64,000 bases of DNA, taken from the NCBI GenBank assembly GCA_030765055.1, contig CM060955.1, positions 96,688,647-96,752,646 on the forward strand. Direction: 5' to 3'. Shown one piece after another: positions 22,156 through 32,779 of the stretch. Each line of letters opens with the position of its first letter. The stretch's first letter is position 1. The position numbers and the translations under genes were made by a program. A model generated the notes under the pieces. The model was not told the DNA's origin, did no database searches, and saw only the letters and a program-made list of their open reading frames with translations. This DNA is from Mantis religiosa. Lineage: Eukaryota; Arthropoda; Insecta; Mantodea; Mantidae.

Positions 22156-22427
22156 CTTGGATTTTATATTTGTTAATGTTAGCGATTTTAAATTATTAGA
22201 CTTGGAACTGGTTTTTATGTACTTTTAATAGACCAGTGTTACTTTGAATTTGTTGATTTTAGAGATTTTAAATTGTTAGTCTTGGTATGGGCTTTTTTAT
22301 GTACTTTTAGTAGTTGAGTGATTTTATTTTACCTTTTACCTTAATCTGTGTATCTTTTAGATTTTAGTGTTGACTTAGGGCCCAAATGACCTTGTTGTCG
22401 ACGGGCCCTTAAACACCACACACTCAC

Positions 22428-22631
22428 TACCAAAAATAAGTAAATTAAAATTTAATCATAAAGGCTTTCCTTTCGTAGAATTCTTACCTTATGTAAGAGA
22501 TTTTCTTGTGTGAAGCTCCTGGGTTTCCTGAAAATTTTTCTAAACAGTAAAAATAGTCTCTCAGCGTCACATTAAACTGCTAGAACGCGTGAAAAGCACC
22601 ACAGCTCTTGAGTGGATTCCTTTTTTATGTA
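22428..22631. other. Target flank, no gene recognised
   Basis: Begins with the right target duplication of the LINE (22426-22436). AT-rich, nothing coding. Confidence 0.35.
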
Positions 22632-22982
22632 TAAAACTTTTACATAGTATTTTTCATTAATACCTTACTGAGTTTCCCAAAGCCAGTTGTAACAATACCG
22701 TGAGTAGCTGAACACAGGGTTATTGGAGTTGCACCTGTCAAAGAAAATGAATATTCCAAGATATTAATTAGTTCGAGCTTCTGTGTTACAATAGCAGATA
22801 GTTTGGAGAAACAGTTATAGATGTACTCTATCTTATCTTGGATGTCAATATTAGTAAAACATTCCTGTGTTCTAGCAATGCGGCTTGCAGCTTCTGCATC
22901 TTAGGAATACAATACTGTTTTTACTTCATAGAAATGTCCTGTGTAGCATAACACAACCTTTAACCAAAGAATCCCATCAATT
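22632..22982 (-). pseudogene. Unassigned coding-like stretch
   Basis: The minus strand is open for about 115 codons except for one TAA: it reads DGILWLKVVLCYTGHFYEVK, then TVLYS, stop, DAEAASRIARTQECFTNID, then KIEYIYNCFSKLSAIVTQ, and LTGATPITLCSATHGIVTTG. Amino-acid usage looks like real protein, and a ttttctttgacag acceptor-like site sits inside it. I do not recognise the family. It could be a decayed transposon gene or exons of an unknown host gene. Confidence 0.3.
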
Positions 22983-23377
22983 TAAAACTGGATGAGGAGG
23001 TAAACTCAAATTTGGAAGGAATTCATGATTTTTTTTAAATCTAATCGGCGACGATACACTTTCCGTTAAAGACAAGAAGATCCACGTCTTATATTGGCTC
23101 CTAAGTGTTTCAGCGAGACGATGTAAGCAGACTCAATGATAAAATGATGGCTAGGAGTGTAAATTTAGTCTTAAATTTACATGACTTGGGTAAAATAAGC
23201 TATTTTAATTAAGAATAAAATAAATAAGCAAACCCCTCTTTCAGCAAAAAAGCATTTATAATCCTTTCGTTTAAAAATCCGGGCTCTATTTTTGATAAAG
23301 TATGTAATTTATTGTCATCATCACAAATTTTTATTGTACGATGAAGTGTTAAAACTATAAACTTCGGTACCTCTTAG

Positions 23378-23619
23378 GCTGCGCCGTAGCTGAGTGGTTA
23401 GACAGCACGGCTCTCAACAGGGCGGTCCGGGTTCGATCATAGACGACCACAAAGTGAGATTTGTGCTGGACAACACGGCTCTGGGGCGGATTCTCTTGGA
23501 GGTCTCCGATTTCCTCCACATCTCATTCAACCGGTGCTCTATCTTCATCTCATATATCATTAGTGTTACCGCCTGCGGTGCCGCATGTAGTAAAAGCGGG
23601 CGTTAAACACTACACATTT
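23378..23619 (+). repeat. SINE-3 family copy
   Basis: tRNA-like head GCGCCGTAGCTGAGTGGTTA with B-box-like GGTCCGGGTTCGATC, then a body ending in tgcggtgccgcatgtagtaa. Inverted copy at 59546-59780; 3' fragment at 23818-23869. Confidence 0.75.
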
Positions 23620-23817
23620 GGGTACATTAATGAACGTGAGGAGAAAGACTACCATCTAAGCTACCAGGCAGGCAAATTGTTTATACTGCTCTAGTGGCCT
23701 TCTTATACTATTGCTGTGTAAGAAATGGTGTAAACTCTTGTAGTTTAAAGCAATCGAATTGTTTCATATAATTCAAATGGCTGTGCTATTCACTGTAACA
23801 ATCTCAAGAGTTAAATC

Positions 23818-23869
23818 ACCTGCGGTGCCGCATGTAGTAAAGGCGGTCGTTAAACATACACATTTCATT
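23818..23869 (+). repeat. SINE-3 3' fragment
   Basis: Repeats the last about 50 bases of SINE-3 (cctgcggtgccgcatgtagt, then gcggtcgttaaac). Confidence 0.65.
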
Positions 23870-24727
23870 TCAAGAAATAAGCCAAATAACCAGTATTTAT
23901 GTAGAACCTGTGTTTAGAACCAATTAATCTGTTAGTAGAACAAAGTATTTTTTAAGTGAGAAAAAGGGTTTGTAATGTTTGTAGCCTTGAATTAAACACT
24001 AAGTCGCTGTTTAATATTCTATGGTTATAGTTTTTCCAATACTTTACTCACTGATGTATTTTGTATTGTATTCCCTGTGTGTATTCCTCTTCGTCCTGTG
24101 TCTTCGTCACAGATGTACTAGGTATAGGTTCTTCACGTGGAGGTTGAACACTTTTGTATCGTGATATGTGATGGTTTTGGAAGAAAATCTACTTTGAAAC
24201 AGCAAGATAAGATTCTAAACATTGCTACTTCCGAAGCCTAAAACTTCATCAGCACTGAATATAATATTTAGAGTGAGTGTGCTTAAATGTTACTAAACTA
24301 GAAACTCATTATGAATAATGGCAATACGTTTTAGGTTAAGGTTGGGTAAACATTTCGATAGACATAACTTATGCTCATAAAAAAGATTCAGATATTCTGT
24401 TACACACTAACGCTGAGCTTGTTTGTTAGCCCTCTGTTAGCATTGCTTAGGGACATATACATTTATGTCAAATGAAAATAACAAGAAATAACACCACTGG
24501 TACTCTTTCTAAAGCCTTATTTTATGTTTTAACATATGAAAGTTTGTGAACTTAAACCATTTCAACCCGTAACCTCAATATACATTACAGTAGGTCATTA
24601 ATGTAAATCATCAAATGATAATTTGAACATAATTGACTGACATGATTTGAATTTGTAATCAGTGGTTAGCAAGAAGTGATCTACTTTCTAAGGAATAGAA
24701 AATTACTTTTAAAAATGGTGCCTAAAA
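23870..24727. other. No gene recognised
   Basis: AT-rich, no coding stretch or named repeat seen. Confidence 0.4.
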
Positions 24728-24885
24728 GTTAAGCAAGACAAGATGCAAATCATAATGTTCAAGATGGGGGAAAATTGAGCGAATGTGAACAGCGGAATAA
24801 TGGAAATAGAGTACAGGATAGTAAGAAAATGTAACTATTTAGGGGTCAAGATAGGAGGTGGAGGCAAATGGAGGGGAGAAAAAAA
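24728..24885 (+). pseudogene. LINE reverse transcriptase scrap
   Basis: Reads DKMQIIMFKMG, a stop, then NSGIMEIEYRIVRKCNYLGV and KIGGGGK. The K-x-MxF...(I/V)xxxKYLGV pattern is the RT thumb start of non-LTR elements. About 50 codons with one stop. Confidence 0.4.
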
Positions 24886-25268
24886 AAGGGGAATTTGGTT
24901 TGGCGCAAGAAAATGAGTTATGACTAGAAGTCAGATTTATATGCATTATAAAGTATGAATATATGCATGCATCCATGCACTAAAGAGCTGATAAAAATGC
25001 TCTAAAATGTTAGAATATACATTTGAAATAAAGAACGCTAAACAAATTTATCACATTTCATATTCTGGAAGTAATAAATCAGCAAACTCTTAAACACAGG
25101 CGCTAATTAATTAATATTTACTAGTCTCCCTTTCAGTCTATTTTAGCATTATTTGTGCTTACTGCAATAAACAAATATTTTTCAACGTTTTCTGGAAGAA
25201 ACAATTTTCTTCTGACACTTTAAGATGTTTTTAATGAAGGGAAAGATATCTCTGCTTCCACAGAACAG

Positions 25269-25945
25269 CCGGGAACGAGGAGGCGGACGCGGCTGCTAAG
25301 TCCGCTTGCCGTTTGCCCCGGAGTTTAACAACTACGGTGCCATACCAGGATGTGCAACGTTTTTTCCGTCGCCAACTCCTATCTGCTTGGCAGCACTCCT
25401 GGACAGCTTTGGAAGGCACACAACTCCAGGCAATAAAGGAGAGCGTACAACCCTGGCTAACTTCCTGCAGGGATAACCGGCGAGCCGAGGTGATACTCAC
25501 CCGGCTGAGAATTGGGCACACACGAGCGACTCATGGCCATTGGTTAAGAGGGGAACCGGCCCCTGTGTGTGCTCCATGTACAGTACGCCTCACTGTGCGG
25601 CATATATTACTCGATTGCCCGCAGTACGCCCGCGTTCGCCAGTCTTTGGGCTTGGGGTCTAACCTGCCCGGTGTTTTAGGGGACGACCCAGTGGCCGTGG
25701 ATAAGGCACTGTGGTTTGTGGCTAAAATCGGTTTTAATAAACAAGTCTGACTTGTATTTTATATTTTTAATTTTAGAGATTTTAAATTTTTAGTACTGGG
25801 ATGGGTTTTTTATGTGCTTTTAATAGTTGAGTGTTTTATTTTATCTTACTTTTTAACTTAGTTTGTGTAGCTTTTAGTTAGAGTTAACTTCGGGCGCAAA
25901 TGACCTTGTTGTTGACGGGCCCTAAAACACCACACACTCACTCAC
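25269..25945 (+). mobile_element. 5'-truncated I-like LINE copy
   Basis: Flanked by tccacagaacag (25257-25268 and 25946-25957), a 12-bp duplication. It starts inside the RNase H domain (GNEEADAAAKSACRLP), runs open without stops through CAPCTVRLTVRHILLDC to TGA at 25748-25750, then the 3' UTR and CACT tail. It is close to but not derived from the lesion-bearing copy at 16360. Confidence 0.85.
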
Positions 25946-26003
25946 TCCACAGAACAGTAATGAAAGGAGTCTATGTTACTTATGGAATCGTTCTTTTTCA
26001 GAT

Positions 26004-26650
26004 TCATTTTGATTCATTCATCATATCCCAAAGAAACATTAAATGTGGATTCCTTGCTTCAATTTTCTCAATTTTGTTACAAAAACACTTTCCTGTTTCT
26101 CCTGGTAGGTCTCTGATGACAACTGTTTGGTATATTTGTAGGGCAGAAGATAAAGGCATTTCATTTTCTTCCAAACATGTGATTGCAACTGGGATTTTAG
26201 TAAAGTAGCTCTTAATAAACACCAATGTAATCTGGAGATTTTTCTTAATGCAAGCACTTGATGCAACAGAGGTCCTTGCTGTTTCATTTTTTTTGTCAAT
26301 CTTTCAATCGCCTATTTCGTTGTAATACATTATATAACTGCTTCAGTCCTGTTCCCCATCTCGCGAGGATTGGCTTTAGGGATACAAGTATCTTGCACCA
26401 TATCACTAAATAATTTCACACTTGATGGAGCCTTCACAGACACTTTTTTCATACACAAAGTTAAGACATTTACTTTGGGAAAATTTTCTGGAATATAAGC
26501 TAAGCAAGTCATATGAGCTGCCTTACAATGAAATACGTGCAAAGCTTTAACAGCTTAAATATGTATTCTGCTGCATCTGTAACATCACCAAGAGTTTTTT
26601 CTCATTTTCTTTAGCAGGCCACAAAATAAGGTAATACATCACAAACAAAC
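26004..26650 (-). pseudogene. hAT-like transposase remnant
   Basis: The minus strand reads, in pieces, KAAHMTCLAY, NFPKVNVLTLCMKKVSVKAP, a shifted WGTW-like block, VFIKSYFTKIPVAITCLEEN and MPLSSALQIYQTV. This order matches the middle and C-terminal part of hAT-type transposase-like proteins common in insects (HITCLAH..., NFP..., KKVFLKAPS, RWGTW, LPLS). At least three frame breaks. No terminal repeats identified. Confidence 0.45.
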
Positions 26651-27974
26651 TAGCCATCACCAAATTGTTTGTTATTTCCAGTAAGTATCCTTGAGACAAT
26701 GAGATGGTGCATTCCTGGTTCAGATTCAGTTATTTTTGCCATAACAATGTTGGCAATAAACTCTTACATGAGCTACCATAAGTTTAAGTCACTGATATCT
26801 TGTCTTGTTTCTTGTAATAGTTGAACATAATTATATGATGGAATATTAGTAAAGATTAAGTGTGTAATTTGGGGCGTCTTTTTTTTTTTTTTTTTTTTTT
26901 TTGGCTAACAAGTGAAGAAAAAAAGTTGTTGGGGTGGTTGATAAACTAATTTCATTAAATTATATATCTTCATAAACTTAATCAAGGCCATTTTTCCTTA
27001 TTGTTGATTCATCAGGGACTTTTTGTCCGGAATATCCTTCCAGGGAATTTCGAAATTCTAGAATCTTTAGCTTATTCAGAGGGATTCAGGCTGGAAGTAA
27101 TACTTTGCAGATAAATATTTATGAAAGCTACCTTTGCCATCATTTTCATTTCTACTTGCAGTAAATGCTGTTGGTAAGGTTTGTGGATCTTGGAGAACAG
27201 TATTTCTATGAGCAGCTGTTTATAGAAGTTGTGTAGAAGTTTTGTTACAGGGCACCTATAACAATGGTGTAAAAATAATATGGTTTTATTTTAGTTAAAT
27301 AAAACCAACAATCACTAACTTGAAAATCACATTGACTTTTTAAATATTCTGAAAATTCAAAAATAAAAGATTGTTTTAACACACTTGCACAGTATTATAC
27401 AATATTTCTATTTGTTGTTAAGAATAGGATTTCTATAAGTACACTGTCAAAGCAAATAAGCTTTACTGCTCTTCTCCTTTGGCATTGTAATATTTTCTTT
27501 CCTACTGTGCAGACTTTACAGAAATTACGATTAGCAGCATAACTGAAAATTACACTTTAATTGTTGGAGATATTGCTATGGCAGATGGCTTTGTTTGCAA
27601 CATCAATACAAGCCATATCAAATTTTATGATGCAATGACCCCACTGAACTCCAAATATTTACTGCATGATTGTTGAATGTTATTTGGTTAAAGTTGTTGA
27701 GCTGCAAATGTTCATATCAGGAAACGTTCATTGTTGACAGCTACATTCTCATTTTTTGGCGACCTTTTATGGATTTAGAAACATGATGTCTAAGTCCTAC
27801 ACAAACAGCGGTAAAAGAGAAATTTTCTGTCATATTCTTCTGTTCTTAAAGTATCGGGGTTAAATATTTGTATGAATGATTGCTGAAAAATTATGCATAA
27901 ATATGCACAAATTAGTTAAATATGCATTTATGTGCTATAAAAATAGCATAATAAACTCCTTACAATATAGAATA
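26651..27974. other. No gene recognised
   Basis: AT-rich sequence with a T run at about 26879-26902. Ends in the left target duplication of the D3 insertion. Confidence 0.4.
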
Positions 27975-27989
27975 AATTACATGCATATA

Positions 27990-28220
27990 GATAGTCAACA
28001 TGAAAAATGCAATGCCATGGGTGGGATTTGAACCATGGATCTCCTGGTTTCCGTCCAGTCGCTCTTACCCTCTGAGATACCATGGCCTGACACACCACAT
28101 TGGCCATGGTAGCTCAGAGGGTAAGAGCGACTAGACGGAAACCAGGAGATCCGTGGTTCAAAAACCTTAGCCAATATACGGCTAGTGTGGAGAAATGATT
28201 AATTTCTATCTATTAACTGA
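27990..28220 (+). repeat. Foldback SINE family D, copy D3 (clean insertion)
   Basis: Flanked by a perfect 15-bp duplication, aattacatgcatata (27975-27989 and 28221-28235), so the 231 bp between are one transposition unit. Arms 28029-28087 and 28102-28160 are near-perfect 59-bp inverted repeats, each a tRNA-like unit (GGCCATGGTAGCTCAGAGGG, GTGGTTCAA). A 3' body ends in tattaactga. Confidence 0.8.
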
Positions 28221-28339
28221 AATTACATGCATATATTTGATTATCAAGGAATAAAACATGCAAATATGTAAACATCCGAGCTGTACTTATAACCTATCGG
28301 AAGCTGCTACTTAGTGTACCCAAAATAAATATAAAATGT

Positions 28340-28700
28340 TTGGAAAGAGTGTACACTGTGATAGTTCAGGCAAAAGTCTTGTATGGGAAGCTCTGTAGAG
28401 AAATGCTTAGGTTACCAAATGGAAGTGTTAGGCAGGTAGCACAAATAGAACAGAGCAGAGTAGCAAGTAAGGGAGAGATCATGGAAAGGGCCTTGAAATT
28501 TTGGTAAAGATTTTTAAACCTAGAGGAAGGGAACCTGCTAAAACAGTGTCTAGAATACCGAGAGAAAAGCCTAAAGAATAATGGGTGGTTATACGGTTAG
28601 AAGTAATTTGGGAAGTAATGCATCAGGAGATATATGGTGAAGAAGAGAGAATAATGTGAATGGCTTCTGGAAAGTGGCAAGTAAATGATTTGAGGACAGA
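28340..28700 (+). pseudogene. Decayed LINE C-terminus
   Basis: Frames give VLYGKLCREMLRLPNG, RVASKGEIMERALKFW, then LNLEEGNLLKQCLEYREKSL and NNGWL. The ALKFW...LLKQCLExQxxS pattern is found behind the RT of some non-LTR elements. Multiple stops; assignment is tentative. Confidence 0.35.
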
Positions 28701-29654
28701 TATACAAAAAATCCTTAGTGAGGTTGCTGAAAAGAAATCTCCAGTTTTCTATATACCAATGAAGAGTTCATGGGGGAAGGGAAAAATACATAGGCATGAC
28801 ATAAAGTGAAGAGAGAAAGTATTGCATGGATAAGAGTAAAAGTATGGAGATTAAAATGTTTTAATGAAAAGTATTCCACAAAATCAGTGTGCTATATGTG
28901 ATTGAAATGAAGAGATTTAAGAAACTAAAATATTGTAGAAGCAGGAGTATGACTGGTAAAGAGCAGAGGTGAACACCAGCTCTATTCACCTGTATACAGC
29001 TTAGCAAATAAATATACTTTCTCTACTTGAACTGGCAAACAGGTAGAGGAAGGACAGTGCTGCTTTACATGAGCAGCCTGATATGGGATGTCATCTGGTA
29101 GGACATACTAACGTAACCTTGTGGTATTGTCAACTGTGCACTTTTGAAATACGTACATATAAATGATTAAAACTGTACTGTGAACTGTGCTGCTATCAAA
29201 TAGCTGTACATATTGAACGTATTAAATGTTGGACATAACTGTTAATGGATCAATAAAGTTAAGTGCCAGTTTTTAATTAGGTATTTTAAATAACATTGTA
29301 TTTGCGTAAATTCTCAACATCATTTCAACAAAACTTTCTAATTTTTTAAGCACTACCTGGATATCTCAAATTAATACCTTGTATGTACGTACTATTTTTA
29401 TTGTTGTCCCATCATCATTGCATTCCAGTTGTATCTTCCTTAGTTATGCAGCATTGGTATTTTCAGTGTGTACACATTATTACAGTTGGCTATGCCCTCA
29501 ATTCTTTTAACAGCCAAAGGCCATCTTAATACAGGATAACCAGAGGAAGTATGTTTGTCCCAAAATTGCCCAGAGGTTTCATCAGAAATTCTTGTTTCAA
29601 GATCTTCCAATTAAGAAAGTTTTCTCACTTACGTGTTAGTGTGAGGGAGAGAGA
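28701..29654. other. No gene recognised
   Basis: AT-rich, purine-rich first half (to about 28950). No coding stretch or named repeat. Confidence 0.35.
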
Positions 29655-29945
29655 ACATTTTTTAACATTATGCGTGATTGGAGGAATTTAGTAACAGTGA
29701 TGTCAAAATTAATTGAAAAGACTATTTGTAGTTAGATTTTGACACTTTGCCACTTAAATTTTTATATTATTGAGGGACCTCCTCACTTCCATTTTCAACT
29801 TCTATCCAACTGTCTATTGTCATCTGCTCTCTTCTCTCTGGCGGTGGAACTATGAACTTCTTTCTCAAATTATTTACTGGTGAGATTTTAATAATACTAT
29901 TTTCCTCAGTAATATAAAAATGTAAGTGAGAAGTGTCAGACATAG
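29655..29945. repeat. Foldback family E copy
   Basis: Left arm gaatttagtaacagtgatgt... with gacactttgccacttaaatt and ttattgagg; right arm cctcagtaatataaaaatgt with aagtgagaagtgtc. The arms are complementary, enclosing about 120 bp. Confidence 0.5.
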
Positions 29946-30030
29946 GACAAAATTTCATGCAGATATGGCCACTTTTCCCCTATTACATGGACAATTTTTT
30001 GAAATATTAATGTTCTCAAAAACTTCCTTA

Positions 30031-30277
30031 GCCCGCCTTGATAGCGTAGATGGTAGTGTGTCTGCTTCATGTTCAAGAGGTCTAGAGTTTGAATCTCGGT
30101 CAGGGTGAGTTACCTGGATAAGGTTTTTTCCAGGGTTTTCCCTTATCCTGAAAGACGAATGTCGGGTAACTCTAAGCTCCATGTACCCTGGACTCATTTG
30201 AGCACCATTTCATTCGTCGTCCAGTATGACTAAACGTTGGAGGACATAAATTACAAAAAAAAAAAAAAAAAAAAAAA
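30031..30277 (+). repeat. SINE-1, full-length copy
   Basis: Complete layout: tRNA-like head GCCCGCCTTGATAGCGTAGA with A-box TAGCGTAGATGGTAGTG and B-box GAGTTTGAATC (30085-30095), a body shared with five other copies here, and a 23-base poly(A) tail (30255-30277). Pol III transcription followed by LINE-mediated insertion is the known route for such elements. Confidence 0.8.
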
Positions 30278-30750
30278 GGTTTCTTATATTTTCTGGGATT
30301 AAGTTGAAGTCCTTTTTGTTCAGAAGGGATTTTGTATAATTGCTAAACATTAAAAGATCAACAAGTTCTGATATGTTGTATCATGACCTTTTTATGTGTA
30401 ATTCTTTATTGTTATATAGTTTCTACAAACTGTTCCTATAAAAATTATTTTTTTACTTCATATTGAGATAAACCTTCATTGAAGTAATGTCATTACACAT
30501 TTCCTTGTAGGTGCAAAGTGAATACAAAAAATGCTAATCAATAATCAGGTAGTTGAAAATGCGAGATTATGCTGAACTTATTCTATTAGTCTTTCCATGA
30601 CATGTGAGAAACAGCCTTAATAGAACAGTATTTGTGTTGAAAAATAAAAGCAAATATCTGGTTAATGGCTGGTGTGACAAAAAATGTTATTTGAAATAAA
30701 TTGTGTGCTTTAAAGGGATGTACTCTTTTGGTAGTTTGTTATATTGCACA
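30278..30750. other. No gene recognised
   Basis: AT-rich sequence between a SINE and an LTR-like repeat. Confidence 0.35.
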
Positions 30751-31213
30751 CATTTTTTACTGCTGTCGTTGGGCATTGTTGAACCGCGGCCGGCGCATGC
30801 GAAAGGGACAGATAGTGCCATAGCTGATGCGTAGGCGAATGTTTGATGCTTACTGAAGAAGAGAAAGAAAGAGACAGATGTCTGGAAGTTTCTTCTTTTC
30901 TGATGCCATCTTTATTGTTGCAGACCGTGCCACTAATTTCTAGAACAGTGAGTGGAGGTATAAAAGGAGCCACAGCTAGACAGTCTAATTAGTCTGTTTT
31001 GTCAATAAAGAATCGTGTGCGTGCAGCTGTGTAGTGATTTGAAAGTGAAATCTTTTGTTTGTGGACGTGTGGTAGACCCTGAAGGTTGTGTTTGTGTATG
31101 TTACGTAATTCTGCTATTGACAGGGCTATATAAAACGTGTTTTTACTGGCAGTAAAGAGCAGTTTGAATTTCTGCAAACTAGACTTTTAATTCCACGAAC
31201 CCACAAAGTCGCA
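30751..31213 (+). mobile_element. Solo LTR-like repeat, copy 3
   Basis: Shares blocks with the complements of the 2792 and 14661 copies (actgctg start, gtggaggtataaaaggag TATA region, aatttctgcaaacta near the end, cacaaagtcgca terminus). TATA at about 30958, AATAAA at about 31003. Orientation is opposite to the other two. Confidence 0.45.
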
Positions 31214-31516
31214 CTACTGTTAGCTGATTAGTCCAATGTTATTTCCCACTTTCCTTTTAGATACCTTTTGGACAAACTTCTGCATGTGAACTCACAAAAA
31301 ATAGGTTAAATAATATTGAAACGTGTTAAAACGCATTTGGACATTAATACTTTGTACCAATTCCACCATCCACTGCTTAATGAAGGTAAACACACAATTT
31401 ATAGGTATAACAAAAATACTATTTTCTGTTTGTTGTCCTTAAGTTACATTGAAGCATTGCAGCTGAGGGATAAGAGGAATGAAGCAGTTTTCTTGAGCAA
31501 CACAGAGCCACAGCAT

Positions 31517-31741
31517 TTTTTTTTTAAATTTACGTCCTCCAACGTTAAGTTATATCAGACGATGAATGGAATGGGTGAAATGATGCTCAAATGAGCCCAG
31601 GGTCCATGAAGCTTAGAGTTACCCGATATTCGTCTTTAAGGATATGGGAAAGCCCCGGGTAACTCACCCTGACCGAGATTTGAACTCGGGACCTCTTGAA
31701 CGTGAGGCAGACATGCTACCATCCACACTACCAAGGCAGGC
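31517..31741 (-). repeat. SINE-1 copy, inverted
   Basis: Flanked by an 11-bp duplication, agccacagcat (31506-31516 and 31742-31752). T-rich start (the complement of the tail), body, then the tRNA-like head with gatttgaactc (B box) near 31676. Confidence 0.85.
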
Positions 31742-31752
31742 AGCCACAGCAT

Positions 31753-32779
31753 CTCTGTCACTAAACATTAATAACACATATTAGATATATGGGTATATCA
31801 CAAATTGTGGTGTATGCATATATCCGTGAGAAGCAAACAAGAGGAAAAAGAAGTTCAAAACATTGTCAGTATAGCAAATTTTGCCTCTCATATAGGTTGG
31901 CAGTCTCCTTTGCTTATGCTTAGTAGTGGGAAGATACATGTTTACTGTCATATGGTCATTTTGTTATAAAAGAAAATGTTCTAAATTGGATGGTTGGATA
32001 TGTCCCAGGCTCTTGAAAAGACATCAACTATTACAGTTTTATTTTGGCTAGAAGTAATAAATAATAGCTCTTATGATTGGCCCATTGTATAAAGTCCCTT
32101 CTAAATGAATAGGAGTTATCAGGCTGTTCCGCAGAAATTCAAGATATGCTTTTTAAGTTTTATGAAAATATTTTAAACATTTGTTTTAGTCAAAATCATT
32201 AAAACATTTTTAGGAAAACTAAAATATCAAAAATATTTCAGTATAAACATAGTTTAGGTAGGGCATTTTATCACATCTATGGAAGATATGGAACTTAAAT
32301 TTCAGTTTAGAGCTATTTGTTCAAGGAGATACCTTTCTGTACAAATGCTTTTTAGAATTTAGGTGTACCTCATAGGATATTATTTCTGATGAAATCTCAG
32401 CATCAGGTTTTTGGGCAGAAATGGCAGAGAATGTAAAAAACGGTTTATTTCAAAATACTCTATTCTTTTGTGGTGAAAACCAATTATGAGGCATTCATTA
32501 TTATTTGTTAGTTTTGTAATACCATGTCATTTTTAAAATGCTGCCTCTTTTTACTTGTTTCTCATGATGATATGGAAAGAATATAAGGTTTCAATGCTAG
32601 CATATAATGATCCACTTTTAAAGATCTAACTCAATTTGATTTCCTTTATCCTGCTTGTACATTCAAAAAAACTATATGAAACTAATCTTCGAAAGTTTGT
32701 CTCTATTAACATGAAGGAGCTAAAAATACAAGTTTTTGTCATTAACTATGTGTCCTAGTTGATTACATTTTAATCATAC
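31753..32779. other. No gene recognised
   Basis: AT-rich; no coding stretch longer than background and no named repeat. Confidence 0.4.

Larger units (their letters stand above)
16360..22427 (+). mobile_element. Near full-length I-group-like non-LTR retrotransposon
   Basis: About 6.07 kb bounded by the direct repeat actaccaaaaa (16349-16359 and 22426-22436; the first two bases may belong to the tail). Layout: GC-rich 5' UTR, ORF1 (gag-like, three zinc knuckles), ORF2 (endonuclease, RT, RNase H, Cys-His motif), a 3' UTR with short near-repeats and a CACT-rich tail. Much GC-richer than its surroundings. It is recently inserted but inactivated by two in-frame stops and at least two frameshifts. 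RNase H plus three gag CCHC knuckles suggests the I/Nimb group; clade tentative. Confidence 0.85.

Noticed and set aside
27990..28220. tRNA genes in the D units
   Set aside because: Cloverleaf-like head and B box are present, but the copies are repeated, inverted and followed by SINE bodies, so they are tRNA-derived SINEs.
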